Shown piece after piece: positions 28,641-41,225 of a DNA stretch of 64,000 nt. Within the stretch, counting starts at the first letter, position 1; each line of letters begins with the position of its first letter. The notes under the pieces were generated by a model. That model saw only the letters and a list, made by a program, of their open reading frames with translations. It did no database searches and was not told where the DNA came from. Origin of the DNA: Diphasiastrum complanatum (Eukaryota; Streptophyta; Lycopodiopsida; Lycopodiales; Lycopodiaceae); assembly GCA_029204225.1 (NCBI GenBank), contig CM055099.1, positions 63,979,614 through 64,043,613 on the forward strand, read 5' to 3'. A program made the position numbers and the translations under genes.

Positions 28641-30763
28641 CTCCCCCTTCAGCGAGATAGGAGGTAAGCTGTAATTTTTTAGATAACAGTAAATGCTTTT
28701 CTCTACTAAGAGGTTTGGTACAAATGTCTGCTAGCTGATCCATTGATGGACAAAATACCAAGTTTATTTCCTTACTTGCTACTTTTTTTTCTTACAAAAT
28801 GATGTTGCACATCTATATGCTTAATCCTGGCATGATGCATAGGGTTTCGGGCTAATGCAATACTATTGTTATTGTCACAGAATATGGTTGTTGATGCCTC
28901 TTGTTTGACTTTCAATTCTTCCATCAATCTTCTAAGAGAAATGGCTTCCTTTGTTGCACGTGTGAGTGCCATATACTCTACCTCAATGCTAGATAATGCA
29001 ATTGAGCTTTGCTTTTTGCTGATCCAACTGATGCAACCATGATTGAGTATAGAAATATGACTTTTGATCACTTTTGTCTCCTCTCCAGTCAGATTCTGAA
29101 AATCTGAGAAGACTGTTTCCCTTTTCTGCCTGAATCTTGTATGTGATTTTCCAGTTACTAGTTCCTTGAAGATACCTGAGTACCTTTTAGCTGCAGTCCA
29201 GTGAACTATAAGGTTTTGACATATGTTGTGCCAAATATCTTAGTGTGCTGGCCAAGTCTGGGCATGTGCCTGTGACAACATACATGAATATTTCTATTAT
29301 CCTCTGATAACCAATTATATCTTCATATGGACTTTCTTCGTTCTGGTACTCTTCTACAGATGGGGAGTACATTGGTTTACAATTCCTCATATTATAATAT
29401 TTGAGAATTTGCTGAATGTACTGGTGTTGGTTGATTGTCAGCATTTTGTTTGCGCGATCATGTTCTACATGAAGTCCAAGGAAGAAATTCACATCTCCTA
29501 AATCCTTCATTACAAATTTGTCTTTTAGTCTTTCTTTTACTTGTGAGACAAGACATGTAGAATTTCCTGTAAGTAGTATGTCATCTACATACACAACAAT
29601 GATACAAATGAAAGACCTATTTTCCAGAATGTATATACTGTAATCAGATTCACATCGTTTGCAACCTAACCCCACAATATAGCTGTCAAGTTTGAGGTAC
29701 CAAGCTCTGGATGACTGCTTCAATCCATAAATGGATTTGTGCAGTCTGCAAACCATTTCTTCTATCCCTTTGCCTCATAACCATATGGTTGTTCCATGTA
29801 AATCTCTTCCTCTAGATCACCATTAAGAAAGGCAGTGGTCACGTCCATATGTTGTAATTCCTAGTTCTCAATTGTTGCTATGGAAAGGATCATTTGAATG
29901 GTTGTCCGTCTTGCAACTGGCGAGAAGATTTTGTTATAGTCTATTCCTGCTTGTTGTGTGAATCCTTTTGCCACTAATCTCACTTTGAATCGATGAATGG
30001 TTTCTCCATCTTGTTTGTACTTTATTTTGAAAACCCATTTGTTTTGTACAATGGATCTTCCATTGGGTCTTTCAACTAAAGTCCATCTGTTGTTCTTACT
30101 GAGTGCCTCTAATTCTTCTTTGATGGCCCTTTTCGAAGACTCTGATTCTGGACTGGTTAAGACTTCCTCTAGGTTGGCAGGTTCTTTCTGATTTGTCATA
30201 AGGGCATAGTCTTGCAATTTTGATGGCAAGGTTCTAGTATGTTCAGACCTTCTTGGTTGAATAATCTCAGGCTCTTCTTGTACAATAGATTCAGTGAGTT
30301 CTATGGGAGTTGGTTGTGCTTCACTAATTGGCTTGTATAAGACACGTGGTTGTTCTTGTTCCCCTTTGTACATTCCGCTAAAATGATTTTCATCGAAGAG
30401 GACATCCCTACTAATGACTATTTGCTCAGTCTCTGGATATATGCTTTGGTTTCTTCATGGTAACCAACAAAGATACACATTCTACTTTCTAAATCTAGCT
30501 TATTCTTAAGTTTTTGGGGATATGAACATAAGCTAGGCATCCAAAGGTCCGAAGATGTGTGACTGTTGGCTTACAGGTGTTACATCTTTTATGGCCTTAG
30601 TTTTTATTCTATTAATCAGATACACAGCTGTTGATACAGCTTCTGCCCAAAAGGTTTTGTCCAATTGTGAGAGGCTTAGCATACACCTAGCCATTTCTAC
30701 TATAGTTATAGTTGTAAAAAATAACTCATGTATTTGTTTGGATTGTCTGGCCTTTTCCTTCAA
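28641..30763 (-). pseudogene. 5'-truncated Ty1/copia polyprotein (left)
   Basis: Minus-strand relic covering the end of integrase (ARCMLSLSQLDKTFWAEAV, 30763-30533), a linker (30373-30200), and reverse transcriptase ([33 protein letters not shown], the catalytic YVDD at about 29590). RNase H follows (SSIALSSIEVEYMALT, IFCDNNNSIALARNPMHHAR). Frameshifts and stops separate at least five pieces. Gag, protease and most of integrase are missing. It differs from the mirrored copy at 38598-40735 at roughly one residue in ten and is a different family from the intact copia at 49877. Confidence 0.85.
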
Positions 30764-30865
30764 AGACGTCTCCTATTGTGAAATGCACTTTAGAGATGTA
30801 GAATACACCTCATGCATTTTGCTTGGATTGTCTCTTTTCATCTTTGTGTTCTATAAAAGTAAACA

Positions 30866-31330
30866 ATGAGAAACAAACCATTCATTGACTTTATTTTCAA
30901 AGAACCATTGTTAGTTTACAAACCAATCAACAAAAATCAAACTACTATGAAATGCAATTTATTATTCAAAATTTTACATCCATGTCCTGTATATAGGATT
31001 CGGCATAATCCTAGACTTCGATATCTGGTACTCCAGGTGTACGAGATTATTAGTTACGCCAAGCTTGTTACACCAAGTTTCATTACAGATGTAAAGGGTG
31101 AGTTACAGATATATGTTGCTCTACAAACCAAGGATCTACCTCCTTGGATGTTTGGTGAACTTCGTGTCATTTTTGTAGCATAATCAACTCATTTGAATGC
31201 ATTGGTTTGATAGCTCTAATTCTCTTTATGTGTAGCAAAACAGATATAGTTTACAAGTACTACATTTGCTTGTTGACAATAGCATACTCTTTTCTTGTAG
31301 GTTGGCACTCATTTATAAGGTAACCTTATA
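30866..31330. mobile_element. LTR-like fragment (left)
   Basis: Contains the block catgtcctgtatataggatt ... ggtactccagg ... ttattagttacgcc, which matches the LTR-like DNA near 61505-61585. It lies just 5' of the truncated copia relic and mirrors 38040-38500. It may be the LTR into which, or with which, the copia relic was rearranged. Confidence 0.45.
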
Positions 31331-32186
31331 TAGTTTTGGCATGTGCAAGTTTGATGTAGGAGGTCACACCTTTTGATAGACTTGTTTGCGCCCTACTGCT
31401 ATTGAAAGTTAAACATTCTGTTACTAACTTTGAATAATAATTTCCAATGGAGTTTGTAAGTGTTTCTGTAATCTTCTACTTGGCATCAAGGCTATGCATG
31501 GTCAAGCTATTTCTGAAGGTTGGTTTCTACCCAATACCATTGCTTCTTTCGAAGTTCTACCCTACATACTGTATTAGGTTTTATAAGCCTTGTCAATAGG
31601 GAGTTTCATATGCTGCTACATAACATAGTATAGCATAACTAAATCAAGATAAAGTAGGTTACTTTGTCTACATATGACTAATGAGCTAATGGCAAAGGTT
31701 ATGCATTTATTAATAATGCCCAAATGATCTATGAAATTAGGGCTTTAGTTTTTCAATTTCATCTCCATACAATACTATAGCCATTATCTTGTTATTTGGA
31801 CTTGCAAAACCTAATGCAGACATGTGTGTTGTTAGATATAGATTTTTAAATGTCAAAAAGGCCTAAATAGTGTTTGTACTACTTTTGGCAAGAAGATTTG
31901 TGGATGAGGTCAGATTTAGACCCATTCTAATTGGCTAATATATATACATGCGACATATAGTCACCAAAATCTAGTTTTTTGTTAGGGTATCTAGAAGTTG
32001 CTATTTTAGAAAAGTGGCTAAGTGATGGCTAATATAAAGTATTAGTGATTTTGATCAGATTTTCATGTATTTCCAAGTTCTAGCATGATAGATGCATGAT
32101 TTCTAGATTGTAGATGAATCTAGATGTGCACTCCAATTTAGCCAAGATCTAGTAAATCCAGTAAGCATGTTTTGGATCTGATTTTT
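31331..32186. other. Unannotated inner-arm DNA (left)
   Basis: AT-rich, no coding or repeat signal recognised; mirrored at 37031-38040 with several percent divergence. Confidence 0.45.
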
Positions 32187-33308
32187 TCATAGTTAGGATA
32201 GGATAACTTTGACCTATGCCTTTACTAGGATGCTGATAATCTCCCAAAAGTTTGTTGATGACTTAGTTATTTTCTCAAAGATTTGTTGAAAAACTATGGC
32301 GGCCTTGCTCATTATGTTAGATCAACTATCTCATTCTTTTTCTACATTAATTAATAGACACAGTACAATTATTCCAATCACCATAGAACCCAATCGCACA
32401 ATGGCTTCCATAGTTGCTATATATCCACGTACATTTTCTGATCTTGTAATCTTCAATTTTCTCAATTTCTAGCTATTGCCTTTCACTCTCCCTAAAACCT
32501 ACAAATTTTCGTTCGCTTTCAAAACGATTGTTGCTATTGCTTCTTAAGTATTAACCAAACACCCCACAAACAAACCTCTTAATCTGATCAAATATTGAAA
32601 GTGCTAGTTTTTCATGAATCCCTACACTTGACCTTTGGTTTCAAAGTCATGTCCTTGACTTTTTAAATAGGAAGTGGGAACAATTTGACACTTCTTGATT
32701 ATGATTTGCTATACTTTTTAATTTTAAAAACAATCCCTACCCTAAATTTAAAATATTTGCCTACGAATTTGTAACTCAAGTTTACCCTTGAAAACTAAAG
32801 GGCCCTTGATATATGATAGGCATATCTGATTTGTAAATTACCTAATGAGACGAACCAACAATTATTTCTTCTATGTGGATTGTAATTTTGGTCATGATTT
32901 TTAAGCTCTTCCTTTTCTCTAAAGGTTTTCCCTTCAGTTTGATCAACCGACACCATTCTCTTTGGGGACAATATTTGTAATAATTAAAAAATTTACTTGG
33001 CATTTTTGCAAGATTCATGATCTTCTCTAAAGCAAATGAATATCACACAACAAATTTGTATTTTGGGAAGAAGGGCTTACATTCTTGGATTAGGCTAAAC
33101 TAGTGTTGTCTCACAATTAATATAAGGATGCACTTTTGACACTCGGATGTGCATATATGTGTATGGTTAATTAGCTTGCTTCTCAAGCTAATACTATGCT
33201 ATTTTATAAGATGCTAGGTGCTAGTATATGGATAATGAATTATGAAGCTTAAAAACTCTTCTAGGTCCGTTGTACATAATTATTACTAAATGTTTAGCTT
33301 GTCTTTAA

Positions 33309-33315
<7 letters not shown>

Positions 33316-33364
<49 letters not shown>
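33316..33364. repeat. (GA)n microsatellite
   Basis: About 24 units in the same relative place as 22651-22681 and 58088-58128. Confidence 0.9.
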
Positions 33365-33369
<5 letters not shown>

Positions 33370-33691
33370 GAATTTCGAATTTTATGTCTTCGTGGGCCTG
33401 ATAAGAGTGCGGTGGGAAACTCAACGACAGTGCACCACTACTTCCGATTTCGCCGTCATTGCTGAATTTGTGTGTGGTGAATTGCTGATGAGGAGTCAAC
33501 GCCTGCTAGCTGGTGTCTACTATAGTGGAATATACGAAAACTGCCCAGATGATGCAGCAAAAAGTTTATGGCCAAAACAAATGGCTAGTGGCACCAACTC
33601 ACTGGCCACGTAGTATGAGGCTCAAGATGATGAGGTTGACAGTCTTAGTGGAGCTAGAGGAAATTTCAGCGAGAAAGACAGAGCAGGGCAA

Positions 33692-33698
33692 TATAAAT
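33692..33698 (+). promoter_or_regulatory. TATA box of truncated glycine-rich copy
   Basis: TATAAAT in gggcaatataaataac, matching 58609-58615 in context and in spacing to the ATG. Confidence 0.5.
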
Positions 33699-33880
33699 AA
33701 CACTCGACTCCCGACTAAAATCATCTCAGCTTGTGCAAAGGATTATACGATCTCACCTCGAGCCAATTTTCCTCTTTCATTCCAAAGTATTATTGCTCGT
33801 TCTATTGAATCAGTCATCACAGTAGTAGTACGCATTTGCAAGATGGATAGAAATAAGGCAGCTTGTATATATGTCGGCTG

Positions 33881-35109
33881 AGTTGGATGGCTTGCTCGGG
33901 TGGAAGTTACCTGTTTATGGCTGTCCAGTCTGGCGTGGCGCCAGGTCTGAAGAACAAGCATTTGAATTCAAGCCATATTCTTGCATCCTCCATTGGTGAC
34001 AACACAAAGCATGCCAATCACCCCAATTGTATTGAGGTCCTGCATATGGCATCAATGTCACAGCTAGAGGGACCTCAATACTACTCAATGCAAAAAGGCC
34101 CAAAGCAGTCTCAAGAAAGTGTTCACTAGGCATGATCATGTACATTCGACCCCAATACGTAAATGGTGTTCCATTTAATGGTAATGGTGATTGGAGTGGC
34201 CAACACGAATATCTACTTCTAATGAAAGTTTTTACTAATGGTTGCAAGCTAGGTGAAAGAGGAACGTCAAACAAAGAACCTAGAATGTCTTTTGACACAT
34301 CAATAGTGCGTAGTAATTTGCAATTATCTTTCAAACTAGTCATAGTACGTCCAAGAAGTGTTTTTTTTTTTTTAAGGGGTGGTCAAGTTTGTGGAATCCA
34401 AGTGGAGTATCGTGGAGGACTCATGTGCAACATCTAGGATAGGTGTGGTTGGGTGGTAAGAACATTCTAGAGATTTGGAGACATGGATTGAATCACAAGG
34501 CATTGATTTCAAGAGATGCTTGAAATCTAGGTCCATTCCATTTCATCCGATCATCAAGGTTTACTTTCGCATTAAGTATGCAAACAAGTATAAACTAACA
34601 TTACATGTCGTTCACTGAGCTACTAAAAGCTCAGATCACATAACTCACATGTTTAAAACATTCAAAGCAAAGTACTGATAGTATTGAATCAAAATCTTTC
34701 TTAAAAACAACTTAGGATCTAACATCCTATTTGATGTTTTTCTCTAAAGTATTTCAAGATCTACTTCTCAAACACTCTTTTGGTCCTAGTGGACAATCTT
34801 TATGGTTTAAGAAATTATCCCTCTATTCTACTAGTATGGCCTTCAATGATTTTATGGCCAAAACTAGTCTCAGGTTGTACGTTTTTTATAAGCATGGTCT
34901 TCTAGTCCTCCACAAGTAGGCTTCCAGTGTTTCGTGGTCATCTGGTTCTTCCTCAGGCCTAGTAGGAGTCTTGGTCTTCTTGATCTTTTCAAGGCAGTTC
35001 TTGCTTTTTGCTAACAAGGCCTCTTAAACACCGGGTGCAGCTTTGTGTTCTTCTGCCATGCATAAACATACAAAGTCTTCACATCAAGTTCACAGCAAAA
35101 TAAACCATA
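33881..35109 (-). other. Decayed retroelement-like internal region
   Basis: No gene accepted. A 142-codon minus frame at 33915-34343 has no recognised domain. Just inside the primer-binding site at 35110, the minus strand reads a short hydrophilic stretch (MAEEHKAAPG, then PTRPEEEPDDHETLEAYLW) that could be the start of a gag, with a stop in it. An 18-base poly(T)-type run lies near 34361. Confidence 0.35.
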
Positions 35110-35121
35110 GCTCTGATACCA
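35110..35121 (-). promoter_or_regulatory. tRNA-Met primer-binding site
   Basis: GCTCTGATACCA on the plus strand is the inverse of TGGTATCAGAGC, the plant initiator tRNA-Met primer-binding site. It sits three bases from TGTGAACTCGAG, whose inverse would be an LTR end (..TTCACA). Confidence 0.6.
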
Positions 35122-35124
35122 AGC

Positions 35125-36295
35125 TGTGAACTCGAGGGGTGAAAGGCATGTCCGAAGTTCTTAAAGGCCAAAAGAACTAATTGGCTTTTCATTCACATAA
35201 GCTAGTCTTGAATCAACTTAATGAAAATCAACTAAGATTTTAATAAATCAAAACTTGAAAAACAATTGCATCACATAGATTCATTCACACAATAGCGGAA
35301 GCACTGAGGGGACAAGATGGGGACCCCCCCCCCCTCGCCCGAAGGATTCTTTTCTTATCATTATGCAAATTCAATTGGCCGATGCCAATTACATATACAA
35401 TGGACTCCAATAGGGATCTCATATGTAGGAACCTCAACTTACATAAACTTAGTTCATATTCCTTGTTCTTAATTCCATATCTAGCTTAACAAAACCATTG
35501 AAATTTGTTCATCAGTCTTAATCTTTCCGACATGCAATCATGTTGGATCTTAGATTCTTGTCATGCAATCCCAATGGATCTTAGATTCTTTACATGCAAT
35601 CATAAGGGTTCATAGATTCTTTGCATGCAATCATAAGGGTTCATAGATTTTTCACATGCAACTGTCTGTAGTGACATGCAATCATAGGGGTTCATAGATT
35701 CTTCACATGCAACTGTCATGAAGTGACACGCAATCATAAGGGTTCATAGATTCTTGACATGCAACTATCATGAAGTGACATGCATGGCCTTTCAGGAATG
35801 CATGGAGTGACATGCACGTTTCAAAACTGACATGCAAGCTTTAGATCTAACATGCAAACTCTAGATCTGACATGCATGGGCAATAGACCATTGATGCTAT
35901 GACGTGCAAGCTTCCAAATTGACATGCAAGCTCTAGATCTGACATGCAAAGACAATAGGCCACTGATGCTATGACATGCAAGCTCTACATCTGACATGCA
36001 TAGACAATAGGCCACTGATACTATGACATGCAAAAGTACTGATCAGCCATTTTGACATATGGGTAGCAGTTGCAAGAGCATACCATAGTTTCAAGAGAAG
36101 GTGAAAGTGAGAGAGGGAGAGAGAGTGTGTGTGTGTGTGTGTGTTTGTGAGGTGATATGAGAGTGAGATAGAAATCCGAGGGTTTGAGCTCCAATTAATC
36201 CTGCAATCACAAAAATGACATAGTCTCCTTGAGGTATTCCCTCAATCCTCTTCTCCAGAGCACCTGTACACAACAAACAATAAAATGACAGAGTC
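35125..36295 (-). mobile_element. Possible LTR containing a minisatellite
   Basis: Starts with TG at 35125 next to the primer-binding site. The far edge is unknown, perhaps near 36280 (cctgtacacaacaaaca, inverse beginning TGTTTG). It contains a C-run (35326-35333), the minisatellite at 35530-36040 and a short (GT)n at 36127-36145. No second LTR exists in the window. Confidence 0.35.
35530..36040. repeat. Minisatellite with CATGCAA core
   Basis: Two adjoining arrays. The first (35530-35780) repeats units of 31 to 49 bp with tcataagggttcatagattc and acatgcaatca. The second (35815-36040) repeats units of about 55 bp with gacatgcaagctctagatct, gacatgca and gacaataggccactgatg. The core gacatgcaa is common to both. 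Only one copy of this array is in the window; it lies in the palindrome centre. Confidence 0.85.
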
Positions 36296-36944
36296 TGATT
36301 TACCATCTTTGGTAAATGATTTGCATAAAGAATGTGCATAGCCTGTTGGAGTTCTCATTTGTTTTATAACATGTTTGATATATGAGAGTTTATCTTTTGT
36401 AAGAATCCACGGCACGCTAGGTAGAATCTCATCTCCACCTTCGGTGTATTGAATCCAATAGGGTCTTTTCACATCGGCCGTTGTAGATCTTTACGATCTG
36501 CGGAGTTGTCTTTTATGCCAATAATGTGGTTCCATAAGGATTCACCGACGTTTTTGAATATGTGCATAAGATCCAATAGATGGTTTATCAATAAATTCCT
36601 CCAATAGGGTAATTTATGAAAAATAGACAACCATTTCATACCATCAATGGATTCATTTCATGAAGAATTAACGTTGTGATGTTTAAGCCATTCACCATGC
36701 CATTCCGCTACTCCCATGCGTGGGGGTGGTGGTGTAGTTAGAGAATTATCTCCTCGCCCTCCAAAAATCGCCTATTTGACCTTCGAAAAGGATGATCAAG
36801 CGGCAAGTATTTGCGATGATTCTCGTACACCACTTTTTTCAACATATTTGTGCTATGTCGACCCTCCAAAAGTGGTCCACAAATATAACATCCATTGTAA
36901 CCCAATGTGGTTAAACCTACATAGTCCATAACCCAAATTGAACA
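36296..36944 (-). pseudogene. CACTA TNP2-like transposase fragment
   Basis: Closely related to 10937-11580 of the first CACTA relic. The minus strand encodes the second Cys-pair segment (GYNGCYICGPLLEGRHS, NHRKYLPLDHPFRRSN) at 36929-36738 and then KRPYWIQYTEGGDEILPSV and YIKHVIKQMRTPTGYAHSL at 36472-36300. It is cut sharply at 36944, where the inner right palindrome arm starts, and at about 36296. The similarity to 10937-11580 is far higher than to 14830-16402, so it derives from the same subfamily or copy. Confidence 0.85.
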
Positions 36945-37030
36945 TAACTAAGTCATCAACAAACTTTTGGTAGATTATCAGCATCCTAGTAAAGGCATAG
37001 GTGAAAGTTATCCTATCCTAACTGTGAAAA

Positions 37031-38039
37031 AATCAGGTCCAAAACATGCTTAATGGATCAATTAGATCTTGGCTAAATTGGAGTGCACATCTAGATTCAT
37101 CTACAATCTAGAAATCATGCCTTGTCCGTACAAACATCAGCAGCACATTGTCCTTCACATGTGAGGATCCAAGTACAACAAGAAAATTCACATTCTACAC
37201 ATTAGAACTCAAGATATCATGAGAAATATGAAAGGGATGGACATAGAATCAAAAGAGAAAAGTTCTCCATACAAAATGCGAACATGAAGATTCTTTCTTC
37301 ACAAAGCTAGTACAGTTATTTATATTAGCCATAATGTCACTTAGCCACTTTCCTAAAATAGCAACTTCTAGATACCTCAACAAAAAACTAGATTTTAGTG
37401 ACTATATGTCGCATGTATATATATCAGCCAATTAGAATGGGTCTAAATCTGACCTCATCCACAAGTCCACTTGCCAAAAGTAGTACAAACACTATTTAGG
37501 CCTTTTTGACATTGAAAAATATATATCTAACAACACACATGTCTGCATTGGGTTTTGCAAGTCCAAATAACAAGATAATGGCTATAGTATTGTATGGAGA
37601 TGAAATTGAACAACCGAAGCCCTGATTTCATAGATCATTTGGGCATTGTTTAATAGATGCATAACCTTTGCCATTAGCTCATTAGTCATATGTAGAAAAA
37701 CTAACCTACTTTATCTTGATTTAGTTATGCTATACTATGTTATGTAGCAACATATGAAACTCCCTATTGACAAGGCTTATAAAACCTAATACGGTATGTA
37801 GGGTAGAACTTCGAAAGAAGCAATGGTATTGGGTAAAAACCAACCTTCAGAAATAGCTTGACCATGCATAGCCTTGATGCCAAGTAGAAGATTACAGAAA
37901 CACTTACAAACTCCATTGGAAATTATTATTCAAAGTTAGTAACAGAATGTGTAACTTTCAGTATCTGTAGGGTGCAAACAAGTCTATCAAAAGTGTGACC
38001 TCCTACATCAAACTTGCACATGCCAAAACTATATAAGGT
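37031..38039. other. Unannotated inner-arm DNA (right)
   Basis: Mirror of 31331-32186, with about 170 extra bases near 37125-37300 that I could not match on the left. Nothing coding recognised. Confidence 0.4.
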
Positions 38040-38500
38040 TACCTTATAACTGGGTGCCAACCTACAAGAAAAGCGTATGCTATTGTCAACAAGCAAATGT
38101 AGTACTTGTAAACTATATTTGTTTTGCTACACATGAAGAGAAGTAGAGCTATCAAAACAATGCATTCAAAAGAGTTGATTATGCTACAAAAATGACACAA
38201 AGTTCACCAAACATCCAAGGAGGTAGATCCTTGGTTTGTAGAGCAACATATATCTGTAAGTCACCCTCTACATTTGTAATGAAACTTGGTGTAACAAGCT
38301 TGGCGTAACTAATAATCTCGTACACCTGGAGTACCAGATATCCAAGTCTAGGATTATGTTGAATCCTATATACAGGACATGGATGTAAAATTTTGAATCA
38401 TAAATTGCATTTCATAGTAGTTTGATTTTTGTTGATTGGTTTGTAAACTAACAATGGTTCTTTGAAAATAAAGTCAATGAATGGTTTGTTTCTCATTGTT
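38040..38500. mobile_element. LTR-like fragment (right)
   Basis: Mirror of 30866-31330 with ggagtaccagatatcc and gaatcctatatacaggacat; same family as 19205-19285 and 61505-61585. Confidence 0.45.
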
Positions 38501-38597
38501 TACTTTTATAGAACACAAAGATGAAAAGAGACAATCCAAGCAAATACATGAGGTGTATTCTACATCTCTAAAGTGCATTTCACAATAGGAGACATCT

Positions 38598-40735
38598 TTG
38601 AAGGGAAAGGCCACACAATCCAAACAAATGCATGAGTTATTTTTTACAACTAGAACTATAGTAGAAATGGCTAGGTGTATGCTAAGCCTCTCACAATTGG
38701 ACAAAACCTTTTGGGCAGAAGTTGTATCAACAGCTGTGTATCTGATTAATAGAATAAAAAGTGAGGCCATAAAAGATGTAACACCTGAAGAAAAATGGTC
38801 TGGATGTAAGCCAACAGTCACACATCTTTGGACCTTTGGATGCCTAGCTTATGTTCATATCCCCAAAAAATTAAGAACTAAGCTAGATTCAAAAAGCAGA
38901 ATGTGTGTCTTTATTGGTTACCTTGAAGAAACCAAAGCATATAGATTCTTTGACCCAGAGACTGAGCAAATAGTCATTAGTAGGGATGTCCTCTTCGATG
39001 AAAAACATTTCAGCGGAATGTACAATTGGGAACAAGAACAACCACGTGTCTTATACAAGCCAATTAGTGAAGCACAACCAACTCCCATAGAACTCACTAA
39101 ATCTATTGTACAAGAAGAATCTGAGACTATTCAACCAAGAAGGTCTAAATGTACTAGAACCTTGCCATCAAAACTGCAAGACTATGCCCTTATGACAAAT
39201 CAGAAAGAACCTGCCAACCTAGAGGAAGTCTTAACTAGTCCATATCAGAGTCTTGGAAAAGTGCCATCAAAGAAGAATTACAGACACTCAATAAGAACAA
39301 CAGATGGACTTTAGTTGAAAGACCCAATGGAAGATCCATTGTACAAAACAAATGGGTTTTCAAAATAAAGTACAAACCAGATGGAGAAACCATTGATCGA
39401 TTCAAAGTGAGATTAGTGGCAAAAGGATTCACACAACAAGCAAGAATAGACTATAATGAAATCTTCTCGCCAGTGGCAAGACTGACAACCATTCGAATGA
39501 TCCTTTCCATAGCAGCAATTGAGAACTGGGAATTACAACATATGGACGTGACCAATGCCTTTCTTAATGGTGATCTAGAGGAAGAGATTTACATGGAACA
39601 ACCATATGGTTATGAGGCAAAGGGATAGAAGAAATGGTTTGCAGACTGCACAAATCCATTTATGGATTGAAGCAGTCATCCATAGCTTGGTACCTCAAAC
39701 TTGACAGCTACCTTGTGGGGTTAGGTTGCAAACGATGTGAATTTGATTATAGTATATACATTCTGGAAAATAAGTCTTTCATTTGTATCATTGTTGTGTA
39801 TGTAGATGACATACTACTTACATGAAATTCTACATGTCTTGTCTCACAAGTAAAAGAAAGACTAAAAGACAAATTTGTAATGAAGGATTTAGGAGATGTG
39901 AATTTCTTCCTTGGACTTCATGTAGAACGTGATCGAGCAAACAAAATGCTGACAATCAACCAACACCAGTACATTTAGTAAATTCTCAAATATTATGGTA
40001 TGAGAAATTGTAAACCAATGTACTCCCCATCTGTAGAAGAGTACCAGAACGAAGACAGTCCATATGAAGATATAATTGGTTATCAGAGGATAATAGGAAA
40101 ATTCATGCATGTTGTCACAGGCACACGCCCAGACTTGGCCAACACAGTAAGATATTTGGCACAACATATGTCAAAGCCTTATAAAGTTCACTGGACTGCA
40201 GCAAAAAGGGTACTCAGATATCTTCAAGGAACTAGTAACTGGAAAATTACATACAAGATTCTTGCAAAAAGGGGAAACAGTCTTCTCGGATTTTGAGACT
40301 CTGACTGGAGAGGAGAGAAAAGTGATCAAAAGTCAATTGCAGGGTATATTTTTATACTCAATCATGGTTGCATCAGTTGGAGCAGCAAAAAGCAAAGCTC
40401 AATTGCATTATCCAGCATTGAGGCAGAGTATATGGCACTCACACATGCAACAAAAGAGGCCATTCCTCTTAGAATATTGATGGAAGAATTGAAAGTCAAA
40501 CAAGAGGCATCAACAACCATATTCTGTGACAATAATAGTAGTATTGCATTAGCCCGAAACCCTATGCATCATGCCAGGATTAAGCATATAGATGTGCAAC
40601 ATCATTCTGTAAGAAAAAAAAGTAGCAAGTAAAGAAATAAACTTGGTATTTTGTCCATCAATGGATCAGTTAGCAGACATTTGTACCAAACCTCTTAGTA
40701 GAGAAAAGCATTTACTGTTATCTGAAAAATTATAG
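38598..40735 (+). pseudogene. 5'-truncated Ty1/copia polyprotein (right)
   Basis: Plus-strand relic with the integrase C-terminus (AYLINRI-type VYLINRIK, HLWTFGCLAYVHIPKKL), a linker, and reverse transcriptase ([41 protein letters not shown] near 39805). RNase H comes last (TRPDLANTVRYLAQHMSKPY, CDNNSSIALARNPMHHARIK). It ends with the usual LADICTKPL tail and a TAG near 40733. Stops after ILLT and at several other places, plus frameshifts, make it inactive. Better preserved than the left copy in the integrase part (239 codons open). Confidence 0.85.
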
Positions 40736-40751
40736 CTTACCTCCCATCTCG

Positions 40752-41225
40752 CTGAAGGGGGAGTGTCAACGTCCGATGCTGACGTAAACAATCAGACCAG
40801 TAACAATGGTTATATGTCTTGTTTAGAATAGAACATGGGTAGTGGCACACGTGTCAGCTTATGGTAGGTTAAGCCCTAACATAAAGAGGGATCATGTACT
40901 ATGTTCAGTGATATTGAATGCAAAGAGATCTAAGTATTGTTTTGTTTCCTTTGTCTGAATGTGTTAGGAGAACTTTTCTTTCAAGTTCTTGATGTGTTTT
41001 GCAAGGAAACTAGAAGGATAGTATTTTTACCACACACTGTTTCTATTCAGAACCATCTGTTTTTCGTTTCTTCTAGAAGTCATTTCATCTATTCTTGCAA
41101 GGTAACAGGCAGTGTAACAGTAGCTGTACTTTATCGTTCAAAGAATGCTTTGCTTCATCGGTGTTGTTCCTTACATGACAATTCAAATTTTTATACAATA
41201 AGCTTCAGTCTACTTGGCACAACTA
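40752..41225 (+). mobile_element. Copia polypurine tract and 3' LTR (right)
   Basis: Polypurine tract TGAAGGGGGAG at 40753-40763 is followed at 40764 by the LTR start TGTCAACGTCCGATG. LTR-like DNA continues to roughly 41222, where CA occurs; the exact end is not defined because no second LTR is present. From 40969 the sequence has no partner in the left arm. Confidence 0.6.

Larger units (their letters stand above)
24721..32265 (+). repeat. Giant palindrome, inner left arm
   Basis: Inverted match to 36945-49871 after allowing for extra DNA in the right arm. Anchors: 24721 with 49871, 25797 with about 44650, 28044 with 42388, 28760 with 40647, 31500 with about 37860, 32260 with about 36960. 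Unlike the outer arm it differs from its partner by several percent, with frequent small indels; translated copia and other frames differ at roughly one residue in ten. Confidence 0.85.
32187..33880 (+). pseudogene. Truncated third glycine-rich gene with promoter
   Basis: This stretch is a diverged, same-strand copy of about 57055-58790: LINE-derived start (agttaggataggata), AT-rich 5' flank, (GA)n at 33316-33364, TATAAAT at 33692-33698 and the ATG at 33843. The coding frame reads MDRNKAAC and then changes to IYVG and a stop, so the signal peptide and glycine-rich domain are missing. About 150 bp of promoter-distal sequence near 33450 is also deleted relative to the intact copies. The promoter region remains similar enough that it could still be transcribed; that is inference. 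Confidence 0.75.

Noticed and set aside
33915-34343. A 142-codon minus frame in the centre
   Set aside because: No recognisable domain; kept only as part of a decayed retroelement-like region.
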